Shown here piece after piece: positions 21,331-32,900 of a DNA stretch of 64,000 nucleotides. The stretch's first letter is position 1, and every line of letters begins with the position of its first letter. The DNA comes from Dendrolimus kikuchii (taxonomy: Eukaryota > Arthropoda > Insecta > Lepidoptera > Lasiocampidae). The notes beneath the pieces were generated by a model, which saw nothing but the letters and a program-made list of their open reading frames with translations, was not told the origin of the DNA and ran no database searches. The position numbers were made by a program, and so were the translations under genes. The stretch covers positions 10,004,001-10,068,000 of the forward strand of contig CM034411.1 in NCBI GenBank assembly GCA_019925095.2, written 5' to 3'.

Positions 21331-22579
21331 AATATATATAAAATGAAGTGAATCTTCTGGGGGCAAATAGCACTAACATAAAAATTTAATACAATGTAAC
21401 CGGTATTAATGCTTGCTCTTTAAACCAGAGGCACGCGCTAAAACTAGAGGCACGCGCTAGCGTTTGACCTAATATTGCAATACATTCCAATATTATGTAC
21501 ATATAAAAGAACAAGCATTAAATAACTTCTTACTTTTAAAACATCACGCTAGAACTAATTTTAATAACTGTTTAAACAATAAAGAAGCTTAAAATAACTT
21601 CTCTTACTTATACAAAGTTACGACGTCATAAGTTTGTACGCTCGTACTAAATCTGTAAGAGTGCGATATTTATAAAATATTTGAATGCGAACTACTTACT
21701 CTATTGATGTGCTCTCATAAAGAATTTAATCATATAGGAACTTTATATTGTTTATGCTGTACACATACTACATTAAGAATGTAATACCGCATGGTGCCAA
21801 TTTATTGGTTTTTGGCGACATAATTTTTTTCGTAAAAATTGTTACATGTTCCATAACTGTACATCACAAAATTGACAAAAAATATGATATCGCCAAAAAA
21901 TTTAGTTACAAGGGTCTGCACTGACGCCGGAAATATATTATGTTTGAAGGCGCTTATCTACAATTCTGTTCATATAAAAATATAGACTCTGTATTGTAAT
22001 AAAAAGGAGCTTTCCTTCCTTTTTCATTAAGGAGACTTTGACATTTCCGGGATAGTCGGAGGGGCGAACAAAAAATAAAAAGGCTGTATTTACTCCACCG
22101 TGAAGCAGTGATCATAAACGTCATTTGAAAGAACTAATCTAAGGAACTCCCGGTTCCATTTGACTTACTTTGTTAGATTATTTGAGGCTAGAATAGCTGT
22201 GCTCTACTTCTCGGGTCGTCTAACAGGTGATGAGTTATAAAAAATATTAATTTACACATGAAACGCACTGTAAGCATGGCTCCAAATGTTATAACAAGAT
22301 ACAATAAAACTTAAAATTATAAATACACTTTTTAAATTTCATTAAACAAAACTAATAACTAATAATGTCATATATTATAAATTAATACATAAATGATAAA
22401 CAATATTTTAAGCTCAAGAAATATTATCTTATAGTTATTATTGTTCGTTTAGAATTATATTAAATTTTGTCTATTCGACCAATATTTTAATATCTATTTT
22501 ATATATTAAATAAATATTTTGTAAGCTGTGAATGTGGAATGGATACAGTCATACCATAAAGTTTTAAATTACTTTATAT
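21331..22579. other. AT-rich stretch, no clear feature
   Basis: A weak inverted pair, TTTTTGGCGACATA (about 21812) and TATCGCCAAAAAA (about 21889), lies within a 100-base span. A short direct repeat, AGGCACGCGCTA, occurs twice at 21429-21460. Nothing coding. Confidence 0.4.
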
Positions 22580-22947
22580 CTCACTTGTATTTAATTTTAA
22601 TAAAAACCCTACGCCATACAGTCGCCCGTGTTTGACATTCGACCATAATAATTAATGTCAAAGACTATACTTCTATTATCACATATTTCGCCAAGGACAC
22701 ACTGTTAATTTGACTTTAGCGATAAACAAGAGTATATATGCGTGCGTGTGTCAAATACAGGGTAGGGTAGTGTGTGTAACGTTTTTTATTTATTGATTTA
22801 ATGTATGTTTTATGCATAATTTTAAAAAATATTAGCATTCTGCACTCCTTCTCTATATAAACTACAAGTGTGCGAAATTGCATACTCCTCCGTCCGCACA
22901 ATTTTAAAAGAGGTACACAGTTTTTGCTTCACGTGTTAATATATAGA
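22580..22947 (-). mobile_element. Helitron-like element J, variant 3' end
   Basis: This is a complete uninterrupted J. On the minus strand it starts TCTATATATTAACACGTGAAG and ends ACACGGGCGACTGTATGGCG plus TAGGGTTTTTATTAAAATTAA, like the copy at 6841. It serves as the reference showing where K interrupts the copy at 4831. Confidence 0.6.
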
Positions 22948-23760
22948 TCTAATAAAATACACAAAAAATGTTAACCCCGAAAACAACACCTCATTTTTGG
23001 ACTATAGTTCAAATAGCGCGATAATCATAGGAAAAACCCACAAACTTCCGTTAAAATTTAGTTCGTGTGATCAAAACAAAAAAATACTATCATAACTCAT
23101 ACAAAAAAAAATGGCCGTAGGTTGCAACGTAATGTCACCTAACAGATTTCGCAGCCCGGTACGCAGTGAATCGTAAACGTGATTTAACATCCACTGGTAG
23201 CGTCTTACCAGCATATCTTTCCGTAAACAAGAGGATCACGTCCGTTTAAGTTATTTGAGCGTTAAACGTGGGATTGCAATTTTAAATGCAGAGTTAAAAG
23301 ATACGGTGTAACTTTGTTTCAAGAACATCGTCTACCATGTTTTGGTTTGTTTTACAAGTAAGACCAGGGTCTCTGTTTGATTATATATACCAACATTCTA
23401 ATTTAAATATTAAATTAACTCATGTACATATGGAAGTTATGTATCCGTTTTTGTGTTTAACCCCACTAGTTGTAAGTTATCCATTTAGGTACTTTGACAA
23501 ACTGTGGTTTATACGACACATGACTCATATGGGGGTGATAAACTATTAATATAGAATCCAGTGTACGCCGCCTGGCATTTGTGATTTAACGGGGATATCG
23601 CGAAAATTTATTGCCGGTTAGATGTTTGATGTTTATTAATAATGCGGTTTAATTAAGTGTATTGATGAAGCGATAAAATATTGTATATAAATCCGTATAT
23701 GGCATAGAATATTAGTAGAGGATGAGCTATTATCTAAACGTTTGATATGCATTGATAAAT
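22948..23760. other. No feature identified
   Basis: Slightly more balanced composition at 23140-23300 (GCAGCCCGGTACGCAGTGAA), with no recognised match. Confidence 0.35.
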
Positions 23761-23773
23761 GTCAATAAGAGTA

Positions 23774-24166
23774 CATACATACATACATACATACATACAT
23801 ACATAACTTCACGCCAGCTCCCTTGCGGGGTAGGCACGAACAACAGAGTGCCATTTAAGCTTATTCTTACACACCTCACTTGCCTCTTTGACATTCATAA
23901 CTCTTGTCATGCACACTCGTCTGTTCTTAAGGCTCCTGACATCACCCTCCGCTAGTACACGATCAATTTGATCATGGAAGGTGTGTCGTGGCCTTCCACG
24001 ACTTCTGCATCCATCCACTTTTGCATTGTATATCTGTTTAGTCATTCTTTCATCATGCATTATTTCCACATGCCCGAACCACCGGAGCATTCCTTTCCTT
24101 ACCTTCACCCCGACACTGTCTTTCAGACCAACTCTCTTTCTTACTTCGGTATATAAGAGTTAGTTA
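23774..24166 (-). mobile_element. LINE-A copy with perfect 13-bp target-site duplication
   Basis: It has the same C-terminal coding region as the copy at 17777, with the frame open. GTCAATAAGAGTA stands at 23761-23773 and again at 24167-24179. The (TATG)n tail is the longest in the window (23775-23801). Confidence 0.93.
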
Positions 24167-24295
24167 GTCAATAAGAGTAGATAACAATAATGATATCTTA
24201 TATATGAAGTATTTATGAAATAATAAAATTATTGCATAATGTGAACAGAACTGAAATAAGTTGTATTCAGTAATATAATGTATGTGTCCGGCACT

Positions 24296-24414
24296 GAATG
24301 TCAAAGAAGCAAGTGAGGTGTGTAAGAATAAGCCTAAATGGCGCTCTGTTGTTCGTGCCTACCCCGCTAGGGAACTAGCGTGAATTTATGTATGTATGTA
24401 TGTATGTCCGGCAC
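24296..24414 (+). mobile_element. LINE-A copy, very short, 11-bp target-site duplication
   Basis: Only the last codons (NVKEASEVCKNKPKW to the stop) and the (TATG)n tail remain. TGTCCGGCACT is repeated exactly at 24285-24295 and 24415-24425. It lies 130 bases from the preceding copy but in the opposite orientation, so the two inserted separately. Confidence 0.9.
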
Positions 24415-24425
24415 TTCGTTCACTA

Positions 24426-25174
24426 AATATTTTTAATATTTAAACTATATCTTTATAACATGTATACTATACAGATCTCCTTAGACATATTCTTTTGTTG
24501 TGATGTCATTCTTTAAATTTTTCATTTGTTTTGTCGAAATCTCTTTGGAAACGTAAGACAAATTAACATTATAAACATTTCTTTCAATTTAACTATATAT
24601 GTATTTAAATACAGTCCCCTGATCATACATATTTATTAACCTATTTATACATTATGACCTAGTTTGAGTTACTGTAAAGTTTAATCAAAATCCATTCTTG
24701 CGTGAAAGGGTGACAAATATTCAATCTCAGAAACTTTAATTTGTCATACCTACACTATATGATGGTTAAGTCGATGTTCATTAGCTGTGACATGTTCCTA
24801 AATTACACTGGTGGTAACACAATTGCGTTCATCTGTATACAACATAAATACAACCAGACCAGGGAGCTTGAAACAGCCGCTTTTCAAGAATCGCTTAGTG
24901 AAATTGACTCATTAGACATCTATACTGGTAGGTGTAAAATAACAACAGTTTCATTAGTTTTGGTCCGTGTTATATTTGTAACACAAATGTGCGCAAGAAA
25001 GCGCGATAAGAGCGCAAATGTCAAAATATACACTGACAGAAAATGAGAGTTTTATAGCCGCCTTATACAATCATCATACTAACACGTACATATGATGCCA
25101 AAATTCTGATATAATCTCTATCTGAAATGCCAATTATCTTAAACAGCAGTTCATTAAAAACACCTAGCTTGCTA
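24426..25174. other. No recognised feature; one 101-codon open frame
   Basis: The plus-strand frame 24741-25046 (MSYLHYMMVK...) has no family motif I recognise. It could be chance in this low-GC context. Confidence 0.35.
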
Positions 25175-25566
25175 TACTCCGTCCAAGCGTTGGTTGATTA
25201 TTGATCAACAAGTAGTGCGCCAAATAATTGCTACTAGAAATACTGCATTGCGTAATAAATAAGCCATATTATAACCCACATGTTTATACTTAAAAGTGAA
25301 ATAAAAGGAAAGTCACGATTTTTTTAAATCTAAGTAAATGCTGTGTTAATTTATTTTATTTAAAACATTTTCATATTAAAAAGATTAAAAAGTATGATGA
25401 TGATGTCTACGCATTAGATCACTCACAGAACGTCACTACGTCACGTCGTCTGAAATAATCAAGTATGAAAATTGTAACATTTGTAGCATATGAAATGTAC
25501 TGTCAAAAAATGCGCAACATGATAGGCGTGCAAACGTCAAAATAAAATAAACGCTTGGACGGAGTA
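25175..25566. mobile_element. MITE with TA target, Tc1/mariner-like
   Basis: TACTCCGTCCAAGCGTT (25175-25191) and its exact reverse complement (25550-25566) bound a 392-base AT-rich unit. If the TA pairs are the duplicated target, the terminal repeats are 15 bases starting CTCCGTCC, reminiscent of Stowaway-type ends. There is no transposase frame. Confidence 0.7.
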
Positions 25567-25796
25567 CAGTTATTTGAGCTATTCGAGTATATCCGTCTTA
25601 ACAGTAATGAAGAAAGAAATAATTACAGTACGCGTTGTTTGTTTTATTTTAGTTATCAAATTAGATTATCTTAGGCGTAAGTACCTACTACAACCTCGTA
25701 AATTTCTCGCTGGCAAGAGGTAAATTTAATATTTTGGATGGTTTTTGCTGTGTTGGCAAAAACATCGTCAGCTCGTTATTCTGTCTGTGTTTGTAC

Positions 25797-25939
25797 AATA
25801 ACAGTCCATAAACGTCCCACTGCTGGGCTCAGGCCTCCCACTATAAGGGAACGAGCAGTATATCCGCCACGCTTGTCAAGGCGGCGTGGCGGTGATGAAA
25901 CTTGCACATCGAGACAACCGATGTGTCAAACCTGCCAAA
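25797..25939 (-). repeat. Family F SINE with 5' inversion
   Basis: 25797-25890 is the reverse complement of the SINE F 3' half (TAAACGTCCCACTGCTGGGC to CGCCACGCTTGTC). 25885-25939 is the SINE middle part in the opposite, forward sense (ATGAAACTTGCACATCGAGA, CCGATGTGTCAAACCTGCC). On the minus strand this is a normal 3' end preceded by an inverted 5' piece. Similar strings, TCTGTCTGTGTTTGTAC (25780-25796) and TCTGTCTTTGTAC (25940-25952), flank it. Confidence 0.75.
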
Positions 25940-25954
25940 TCTGTCTTTGTACGT

Positions 25955-27840
25955 AGCATTTATTTTTCTAAACAACTACTGGGTCTCTAAGCATACAATT
26001 TAAAAGAAATTTATATTTTATATTTCGCTATTTCACTAAAGATTAGTAAGTAGTGCTTGGCAGACATATAACTGAACATTGAAAAATTTTATGTTTACTA
26101 ATCTTTCACCAAAACAATGATGATGCTGTTTAAGGTTCCTATTTCCGCAAAAGGTGAAAGTGGGGTGCAAACGAAACAACTTTTCATTGGTATTTAGTGA
26201 TCTATAATTTAACAAAAAAATTGAAATAACTCTTTAAGAAATGAGACGTAACGTAGTTTTTATTCGTAATTTTTCTGTAGTTATTTTAAGTTAAGAAAAA
26301 GTTCGCAAAATCACCTCTAAATTATTTATATGAAATCACTTTCATCCTTAAATTTTTATCAAAACAGGATAAAAAATATCTACATCTTTATAAAAGAAAT
26401 ATAAATAATATGGTTTCGTTATTTTTTTTTAATAGTACTTCGTTTTATTCACAATAAAATAGTAAGGCATCTGAACAACGACCGCGTCTATGGAATTCCC
26501 GCTAACGCCAGAAAAATCAGTACCGAAAAATCCTCAAGGACGTTGGCGTTGCTACAGACCTTAATAACTTTTCTTTTTTAAGTATGTAGGTAGACAGAAC
26601 CTAGCTTCCAAAGATGTAAAAATGGTACCCCTCTTTAATTGTTCGAAGACAAACCACGGCGGGGGAAAGCTCAGAGGGGCGTGTGAGATTCACCACGTTC
26701 GGACGGCACTAATATCTCCGTAGGAATACTTGCCACCCGGGTCGAGGATACCGAATAAAGCCTCTGGCCGTTCCTCTAGACATTCGTATTCGGGCTATGG
26801 ACTCGCTCGCGCACTCACTTTCAGTCCGGACGAAAAAAATGGTGCACCCTACCTCAACGATATGAAGTGGAACATTCTAGAAAAGTTAAAATGGTGGACC
26901 TTTAAAAAATACTTTCAAAGAAAATCTATTTGAATATTAGATAATGTAGATCTCCAAAGTCTTTCAAAAAACTAGCATCCAATTATTCAACTATTTAAGT
27001 ATTTAACCATATTACTCCTTTACATCTGTATAGAACCCGTTCCTTCTCAAGCACGCCCCTCCCCTTTATCAATTAACTATTCATACTTGTATTTGATACC
27101 GAGGGGTCTTTTTATTGCTAAGTTGAACGTCAAGTATGGACGAGCGGTTGAGTGGAAAATAACTAGATGTGTGTAAATCTTCACTTTTGTATAGAGTACT
27201 CTTTAATATTATTTATCATATGTGTTGAATCCCGCGACGTCGAGTGTCTTCACTGTACAATTAGACATGCCACGCGACGTCGCGAGATGAACTCATAACA
27301 ATATTGGCCACCTCAAACATTTTTTTACGTTAGTAGCGATCTTCTCTTGTTAGACCCTTTAGACATACCCTTCAGGCACTATGTCCATCGTCTTTCCGGG
27401 AAAATTTAACAATCACCTTAGTTAAACTAAAAATATAATATATAATAAAGTAGAGCATTACACACGGCTTTACTCGAGCGACCTTTCAATCTATATCACA
27501 TTGAAACTGAATTGAATATTAAACATTATCAATACCTGTGACATCAAATAAACAACATCAATAATCGAAAGACAGAATAAACACTTGTTATTATTCAACA
27601 TAAAATGGAATAACTGAGTAGATTTACGCAAACTTAATAAAGCACCCCTCCGCGATCGGAATTCAAGGTGGATGTGTTATTTCAATTAACAAAACATGCT
27701 TCAGATAATAGGCATAACCAAACTCTGTCCGGATAATTTCTGTAGCTCGCAGAAGTAGGCAATAACGGTAATAAAATAAGTAATATTTTGTAGGTGTTAA
27801 ATTGAAGGGTTTATCTTTAATCGCCCGTCTCGCTAGACGT
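25955..27840. other. Mostly unrecognised; GC-richer block at 26640-26860
   Basis: 26640-26860 (ACCACGGCGGGGGAAAGCTC, ACTTGCCACCCGGGTCGAGG) stands out by composition and is probably mobile-element derived, but I cannot name it. 27236-27290 has two CGCGACGTCG motifs, one a 12-base palindrome. The rest is plain AT-rich sequence. Confidence 0.35.
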
Positions 27841-27844
27841 AGTA

Positions 27845-28172
27845 GAGCCATGCTAAAATCATTGTCTTGATTACAGCTCTTATGGCCAGCTCGATTGGTG
27901 TGATACCAGGACGCTCTGAGGCCTGAGACGGTCAGTCTTGAGCTACTTGTGTTTCGTACATAGAATGAGAGTTCCGATGACCCTTCCCCCTTCCCTCTAC
28001 CCCATCTCCTGTACCCCATTCCTCGTGTCTTGTCCCTCTAAGCCTTCTTTATTCCATCCAGAAGGCTGGCATCGCGTTGGGTACGCTCCTGGTGTTGCAA
28101 AGGTCTATAGGCGACGGTAATCACTTGCTATTTGATGAGCCGTCTACCTGTTTGCACTCTTAGCAATAAAAA
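27845..28172 (+). repeat. Family D retroposon with LINE-derived tail
   Basis: It has GAGCCATGCTAAAATCATTG, TTGAGCTACTTGTGTTTCG, then pyrimidine-rich CCTTCCCCCTTCCCTCTACC. The tail GGTGTTGCAAAGGTCTATAG, CGACGGTAATCAC and CTTAGCAATAAAA is shared with families B and C. Other D pieces are at 48815, 50536 and 63137 (-). The minus-strand open frame over it is a by-product. Confidence 0.65.
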
Positions 28173-28505
28173 AAATAATAAAAAATCCCCCCTCTGTTGT
28201 TCTTCGGGACCTGTGTAGTCTTATTAGAATAATCAATTGTTTTAGATTATTATGTCATCATCTTTACATTATTTATATGCCTCGATTTTTTTAAGTACAT
28301 AGGTACCTATATTACGTCATGTTTTTGTGTCTTTAATACCTTGACTTATGAATTTAACGATAGCATGCTTTCCATCGGTTTTAAAATTTTTCGTTGTTTG
28401 TAGTTATACCGACTTATAATGTTTGCAGTTTTATTTTCATAAACATATAAAATTCTCTTTAAAATGAAAATAATTGTAAGGTAATAATGATTGTTTATAA
28501 AAAAT
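28173..28505. other. AT-rich stretch, no feature identified
   Basis: I see nothing recurrent. Confidence 0.4.
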
Positions 28506-28508
28506 ATA

Positions 28509-28640
28509 CATACATACATACATAACTTCACGCCAGTTCCCTTGCGGGGTAGGCACGAATAACAGAGTGCCATTTAGGCTTATTCTTACACACCTCACTT
28601 GCCTCTTTGACATTCATAACTCTTGTCATGCAAGCTCGTT
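28509..28640 (-). mobile_element. LINE-A copy, short 5'-truncated
   Basis: The minus strand encodes ACMTRVMNVKEASEVCKNKP to the stop, with one changed codon near the end, and a (TATG)n tail at 28508-28524. The flanks are A-rich, so a target-site duplication cannot be called. Confidence 0.85.
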
Positions 28641-28644
28641 TGTA

Positions 28645-29625
28645 AAAATAAATAAAAAATATAATATATGTAATAATTATATTTATGAGGAAAACTATTT
28701 AGATTATTTAAGTTATGGCTTATATCCGGCTGTCGCAACAACTTAGTCGATTGGTTTTAGTCAAAGATCTACTACAATTTGGTTGAAACTTCTACTACCT
28801 ACATGGGCCCTTTTTCGCTTCATGCTTATTTGCTTTAATAATACTTGAATATTCATGAACATTTGGTACTAGATCCACAAACCCTGTACAGCCATTTTAA
28901 GAAAATCTACTGTATTTTTTTTAAAGTCGTTCCTCTTTCGTGTATCATTTGGTGTATCCACACTTTTTAGGATCCATCCATATATACTGGCCTAATTTAC
29001 TGCAATCACCAGTAAATAAAATTTTAGTAGTGACCATAACAAACGAGTGGAAAACAAACCCTTTCTAGTATATTCCATTAGCAAAACCCCTTAAAAAGTT
29101 TTCAGCGTGGCGGATAATCTTCTTGTTTATTATCTAAGCTAAGCGAAAAACTTAAGAGCTTAAAGGTTGGTCTAAGACTGGAAAACAATGAGCAAAGTAA
29201 AAAACCATTTAGACTTACCTCCGCAATTTAAAAGTTGGCAATAAATTTACAGCCTTACTAGAAATATTCGCGGTGTTTGGTATTTGTTCGAGTTCAAAAG
29301 ACTTTTTTAAACTGGTTCAATTTACAAAGAGATGAAACGCTGAATACCGGTGGAATTGTTCTTTGTGAAAATTCAACTAAAATTAGAGGTCGAAAGGGCC
29401 TCTTTAGGATTTAATTAAAAGACGTTATCCTCTTTAATCCAAATAGAATAATTAAGTCACCTGATGAAATTGTAAACTTCAACGCGGTAAATACGCACCG
29501 TTTATTGTAGGAATTTTTTAGCTGCTAGCTTGATACAAACGCCGCGACCGGCTGTACGCGACCTACGTGTGCTTATTATGAAAATACCCTAGTGGTCTCT
29601 CTTATTCGCCTGAAGTGGCGCACAT
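28645..29625. other. Low-repeat stretch with a CpG-rich end
   Basis: 28645-29500 shows no repeats. From about 29520 the sequence becomes CpG-rich (AACGCCGCGACCGGCTG, TACGCGACCTACG), which continues into the candidate exon below. Confidence 0.4.
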
Positions 29626-29628
29626 TAC

Positions 29629-29671
29629 CTGCGAGCGGCGTCCACGGGTCGTACGCCGCGTCCGCTGTCAT
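29629..29671 (-). CDS. Candidate host first coding exon
   Basis: The minus strand has CAAAAATG, a good insect start context, at 29671. It then reads MTADAAYDPWTPLA with strongly GC-ending codons, and GCAG|GTAATG, a good splice donor (intron from 29628). Composition contrasts sharply with the flanks and no repeat overlaps. The exon is only 43 bases and leaves a phase of one. No acceptor was paired with it, and I do not recognise the protein. The CpG-rich patch 29520-29710 would fit a promoter or first exon. Unproven. Confidence 0.35.
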
Positions 29672-29940
29672 TTTTGAGCATTCCAGTGCAAAAACGCCGC
29701 CGCGTTTTTAATTTTAATTAACAAATCTGTCCAATCATACGACGTTTCTAAAATGACCATCTGTATAACGTTCATCGGACGCTGGATGTGGTGTTTAACG
29801 TCAATTTGAACGATATGCGTATGAGTACTATGATAGATAGATGCATAATCTATTAATTAATATTATGACATGTCATATTGTATGTTATTGTGTATTGAAT
29901 TATTGGACTGTGTTGTCTCCTATAAAATAAGTTCACTTAC

Positions 29941-29963
29941 CGGTTAATGTTATACAGCATGTT
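29941..29963 (-). CDS. Candidate 23-base micro-exon
   Basis: On the minus strand CCTATTTTTGTTTCAG, a strong acceptor, precedes 23 bases (29963 down to 29941). These are followed by CCG|GTAAGTGAAC, a strong donor. Two good splice signals this close are unlikely but possible by chance. It lies upstream of the preceding candidate on the same strand and might be a 5' UTR or coding micro-exon. Confidence 0.3.
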
Positions 29964-32900
29964 CTGAAACAAAAATAGGAATATTAATGAGCGCATACAT
30001 CATAAATTTACAAATACAATTAAATTTTGAGATAAAGTATTACATACTAAAGTCTTTCAAGTTAAGGGTAGTGTCATGAAAGAAGAATACTAGAAAGGAC
30101 AATCGCTCAGTCAAAGAAGTATTCCTGAAAAGCTCTTAAATCCTACATCACCAAAAGGCGACATATCATGAATGTCGTGTCTTATTGATGCTCTATTATT
30201 TTATTTTATTTTACTCTATTTAACAGTAGTCAAATAAAGATAGCGTCTACAATTTACAACAAAAGGAATATAATTAGAAAATATAATATTAATACCGTCT
30301 AAACCGATTTCGGTTACAGGATAATAGCAACTTAAGCACGCCTGTCGTCGGATCATAGCATAAATGCATCTAAAATACAAAATAAAGAACTAATTTATAT
30401 AACAATAGTGTTAAACATACCTATAACAAGTGTTAAACATACAAATCGGTGTGTGTAACACTGCAGGGTGTAGACGAGGAAAACACAGACGAAACATGGG
30501 GTGAAGTGAAAGTACGGTGATTTACAAAAGACTGGATTTGAATGGTAGATTTGTTTAGTGTGACTCATGCTACGGAGTACAAACGGATGGAGACGCAATA
30601 GTATATATTATACATAAAAAGAGAACACATTGAAGAATAAAGTAGAATTGGAACAACGCTGTTAGAAACTTTGATGATGTTTTGAAAAAATAAATAAGCG
30701 GCCGTGTGGGATTGGAATTCGAGCATGGAAGGATTCCCGATAAAATAGAATACTAATATTAAGTGTTATCTAGGTCATCTTTAAAAATAAATTTAGTTTG
30801 TACAAAATTTGAGTTGCAACTATTACGATTCAGTTTTAACAGTCACCACTGACCGTTGTGTAATGTAAAGTCACATTCATAAGACATACGGGGCTCTTAT
30901 AAGTCTTAAGTAAAAATGTATTAGTAAGTAAAGATTATAGGTAGTAAAACCAATTATTTAAGCAAATTATAAGCAAGAATAAAGTTATGTATGCTCAATC
31001 ATATATTTTAGACATTTACGTAACAAAAACTTTTACGCTGAAAAGCCGTTATAACACGCAATATTACTCAAACATTCATTTACTTAATTGAGATTAGACC
31101 GCAAAAACAAATGAAATTACCATAAAAGCAGATCCAAACATTCGAGCGTTTGGGTCGAAAAAATATAGATCACGCAATAATACTGTTACGTGGGTCAAAC
31201 CCCTTACTAATGAAAAAAATGGTAATTTTAAACCTTATATAAATGCAGATAAGGATGGAGATAAAGTAGAATAGCACCCTTCGAATAATAAATTAGTGCA
31301 AGCAAGTGCAGGGTGCAGCCGATCAATAGAGCAGCAAAATATTCGGGATAACGATTTTGCCTCGGAAATGGACGCAGACGGTGCATTAACGTGCATTGGG
31401 TTACGTTAATCCCTCTGGCGGCCGACTTCAGCTTCGGGCATTAAATATTTAGTTCAATGAGCCGGTCTGATAGTGAATGAAATTAACAGTGGTCATTTTC
31501 GTTTCGGCTACGGTAATTAATTTGATAGATTGTGAAATAACAAATTTCATTGGATGCGAGGTAATAGAGGTTGATCCCAAAATATGTTATAGATTTACGG
31601 CCTTAATTATATTGCTTCAACTCAATATGAATAAGACCATACATAATTAGCATTGGATAAAGACAAAGCTGTTATTATTAGTAGATTTAGATTAGCTTGG
31701 TACCTTACTTGGTTCCGATACTTAACGTTAAAAACGAACCCTTATGATCTCAGTCCAATGTATGTCTGTCCATGTGGAACAGGTGATTACATTAAGAACT
31801 ACAAAAGCCCAGAACACCAAAATACGAAATTAGACACACATGTAAAAGTCTCATATATCCATAAAAATCCAGTGTTGGCTGTAAAGGCTAGTGTAAAGGT
31901 AAGTGCTGTAAGCACACCTCAAAAGTATTTTTACATGTTTTTAAGTTTTTTATTTTTGAGCCATAATCAAAACTGTATAATGAATGACCGTTTCTCTTAT
32001 TCCCGAACTCTTATACTGATCAAATGTAGATTAGCTGTTACGTAAAATATGTCAAGAAGGCCTAAAGCGACCGTTATTGGAGAATCTGAAATTGAACAAT
32101 GAAAGTGAAATGACACGTGGCTAGATATACTGGTCGGTTTAAGACATAGCATAATTTTCCACATTATTTGATACTTGTCATTGTCATAATACGAATTTGC
32201 GCAAATGACAGCTTTAAGTCCCCAAATCTTGATCTTAGAGCGATAAAATTCCAGCAATATGATTAAACTTTTTTTACGTTCGTATAGGTTCGCGTTTAAC
32301 CACTGTTTCACCTGATGTTGAGTGATGTCGCGGTCTGCATCAATGGATCACGTTTGGAAAAAATATCTATTCACTCGTGTCTTGACAACTCCATTATAAT
32401 ACAAGTAATAACGATAAAGATATAAAAACAGATAAAGAAAAGTTGTTCTGCAATATAAGCTCTACTTCATATTTCGCATACCTCTGAAAAGAAATACAAA
32501 TACAATATTTTTATACGACTTCACGGAGATGGAATTACACGAAATTGAACTTTGAAATGTTGTTGCGGCAAATAAGCCAACATCGGTAAAAAACGACGCA
32601 AAATGTGTACCAGCCAATATAATAATCGTACACTATACACCCTTTGTCGCATTTGGCCTTCCCCGCAATGAAGTTCATATCGATCTCGATGAAAAAGGGC
32701 AACGACCAGCGCGAAACTAAATCGACAACCTCATTGCGGAATTTCTTCCTGAGAAAGTGTTACTTGTATTTTTAGGTATTCGGCCGTTTGTAGGCCACGA
32801 ACTAGGAAAACTTCCGTAGAGGTTTGATTAACGTAAACAACTGTTTTCGTTAATCAAAATATCCTCTCTTTTCCTTTACTTTCTTCCAATTATTTGGGGT

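Noticed and set aside
23774..23802. CRISPR-like or telomere-like array
   Set aside because: The (TACA)n run is the reversed tail of LINE-A; there are no spacers and no telomeric TTAGG units.
26640..26860. rRNA or host exon
   Set aside because: Composition is unusual, but no rRNA core motif and no stable reading frame was found; mobile-element origin is more likely.
27276..27290. CGCGACGTCGCG palindrome as a regulatory site
   Set aside because: A single 12-base palindrome without partner sites or a nearby gene is not enough.
27663..28019. 118-codon minus-strand frame
   Set aside because: It starts within retroposon D and has no motif; it is a by-product of the repeat.
31653..32045. 130-codon frame with a perfect donor-like GTAAGTG at 31899
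   Set aside because: No acceptor or start context was seen, residue content looks random, and it continues past the donor without change in character.
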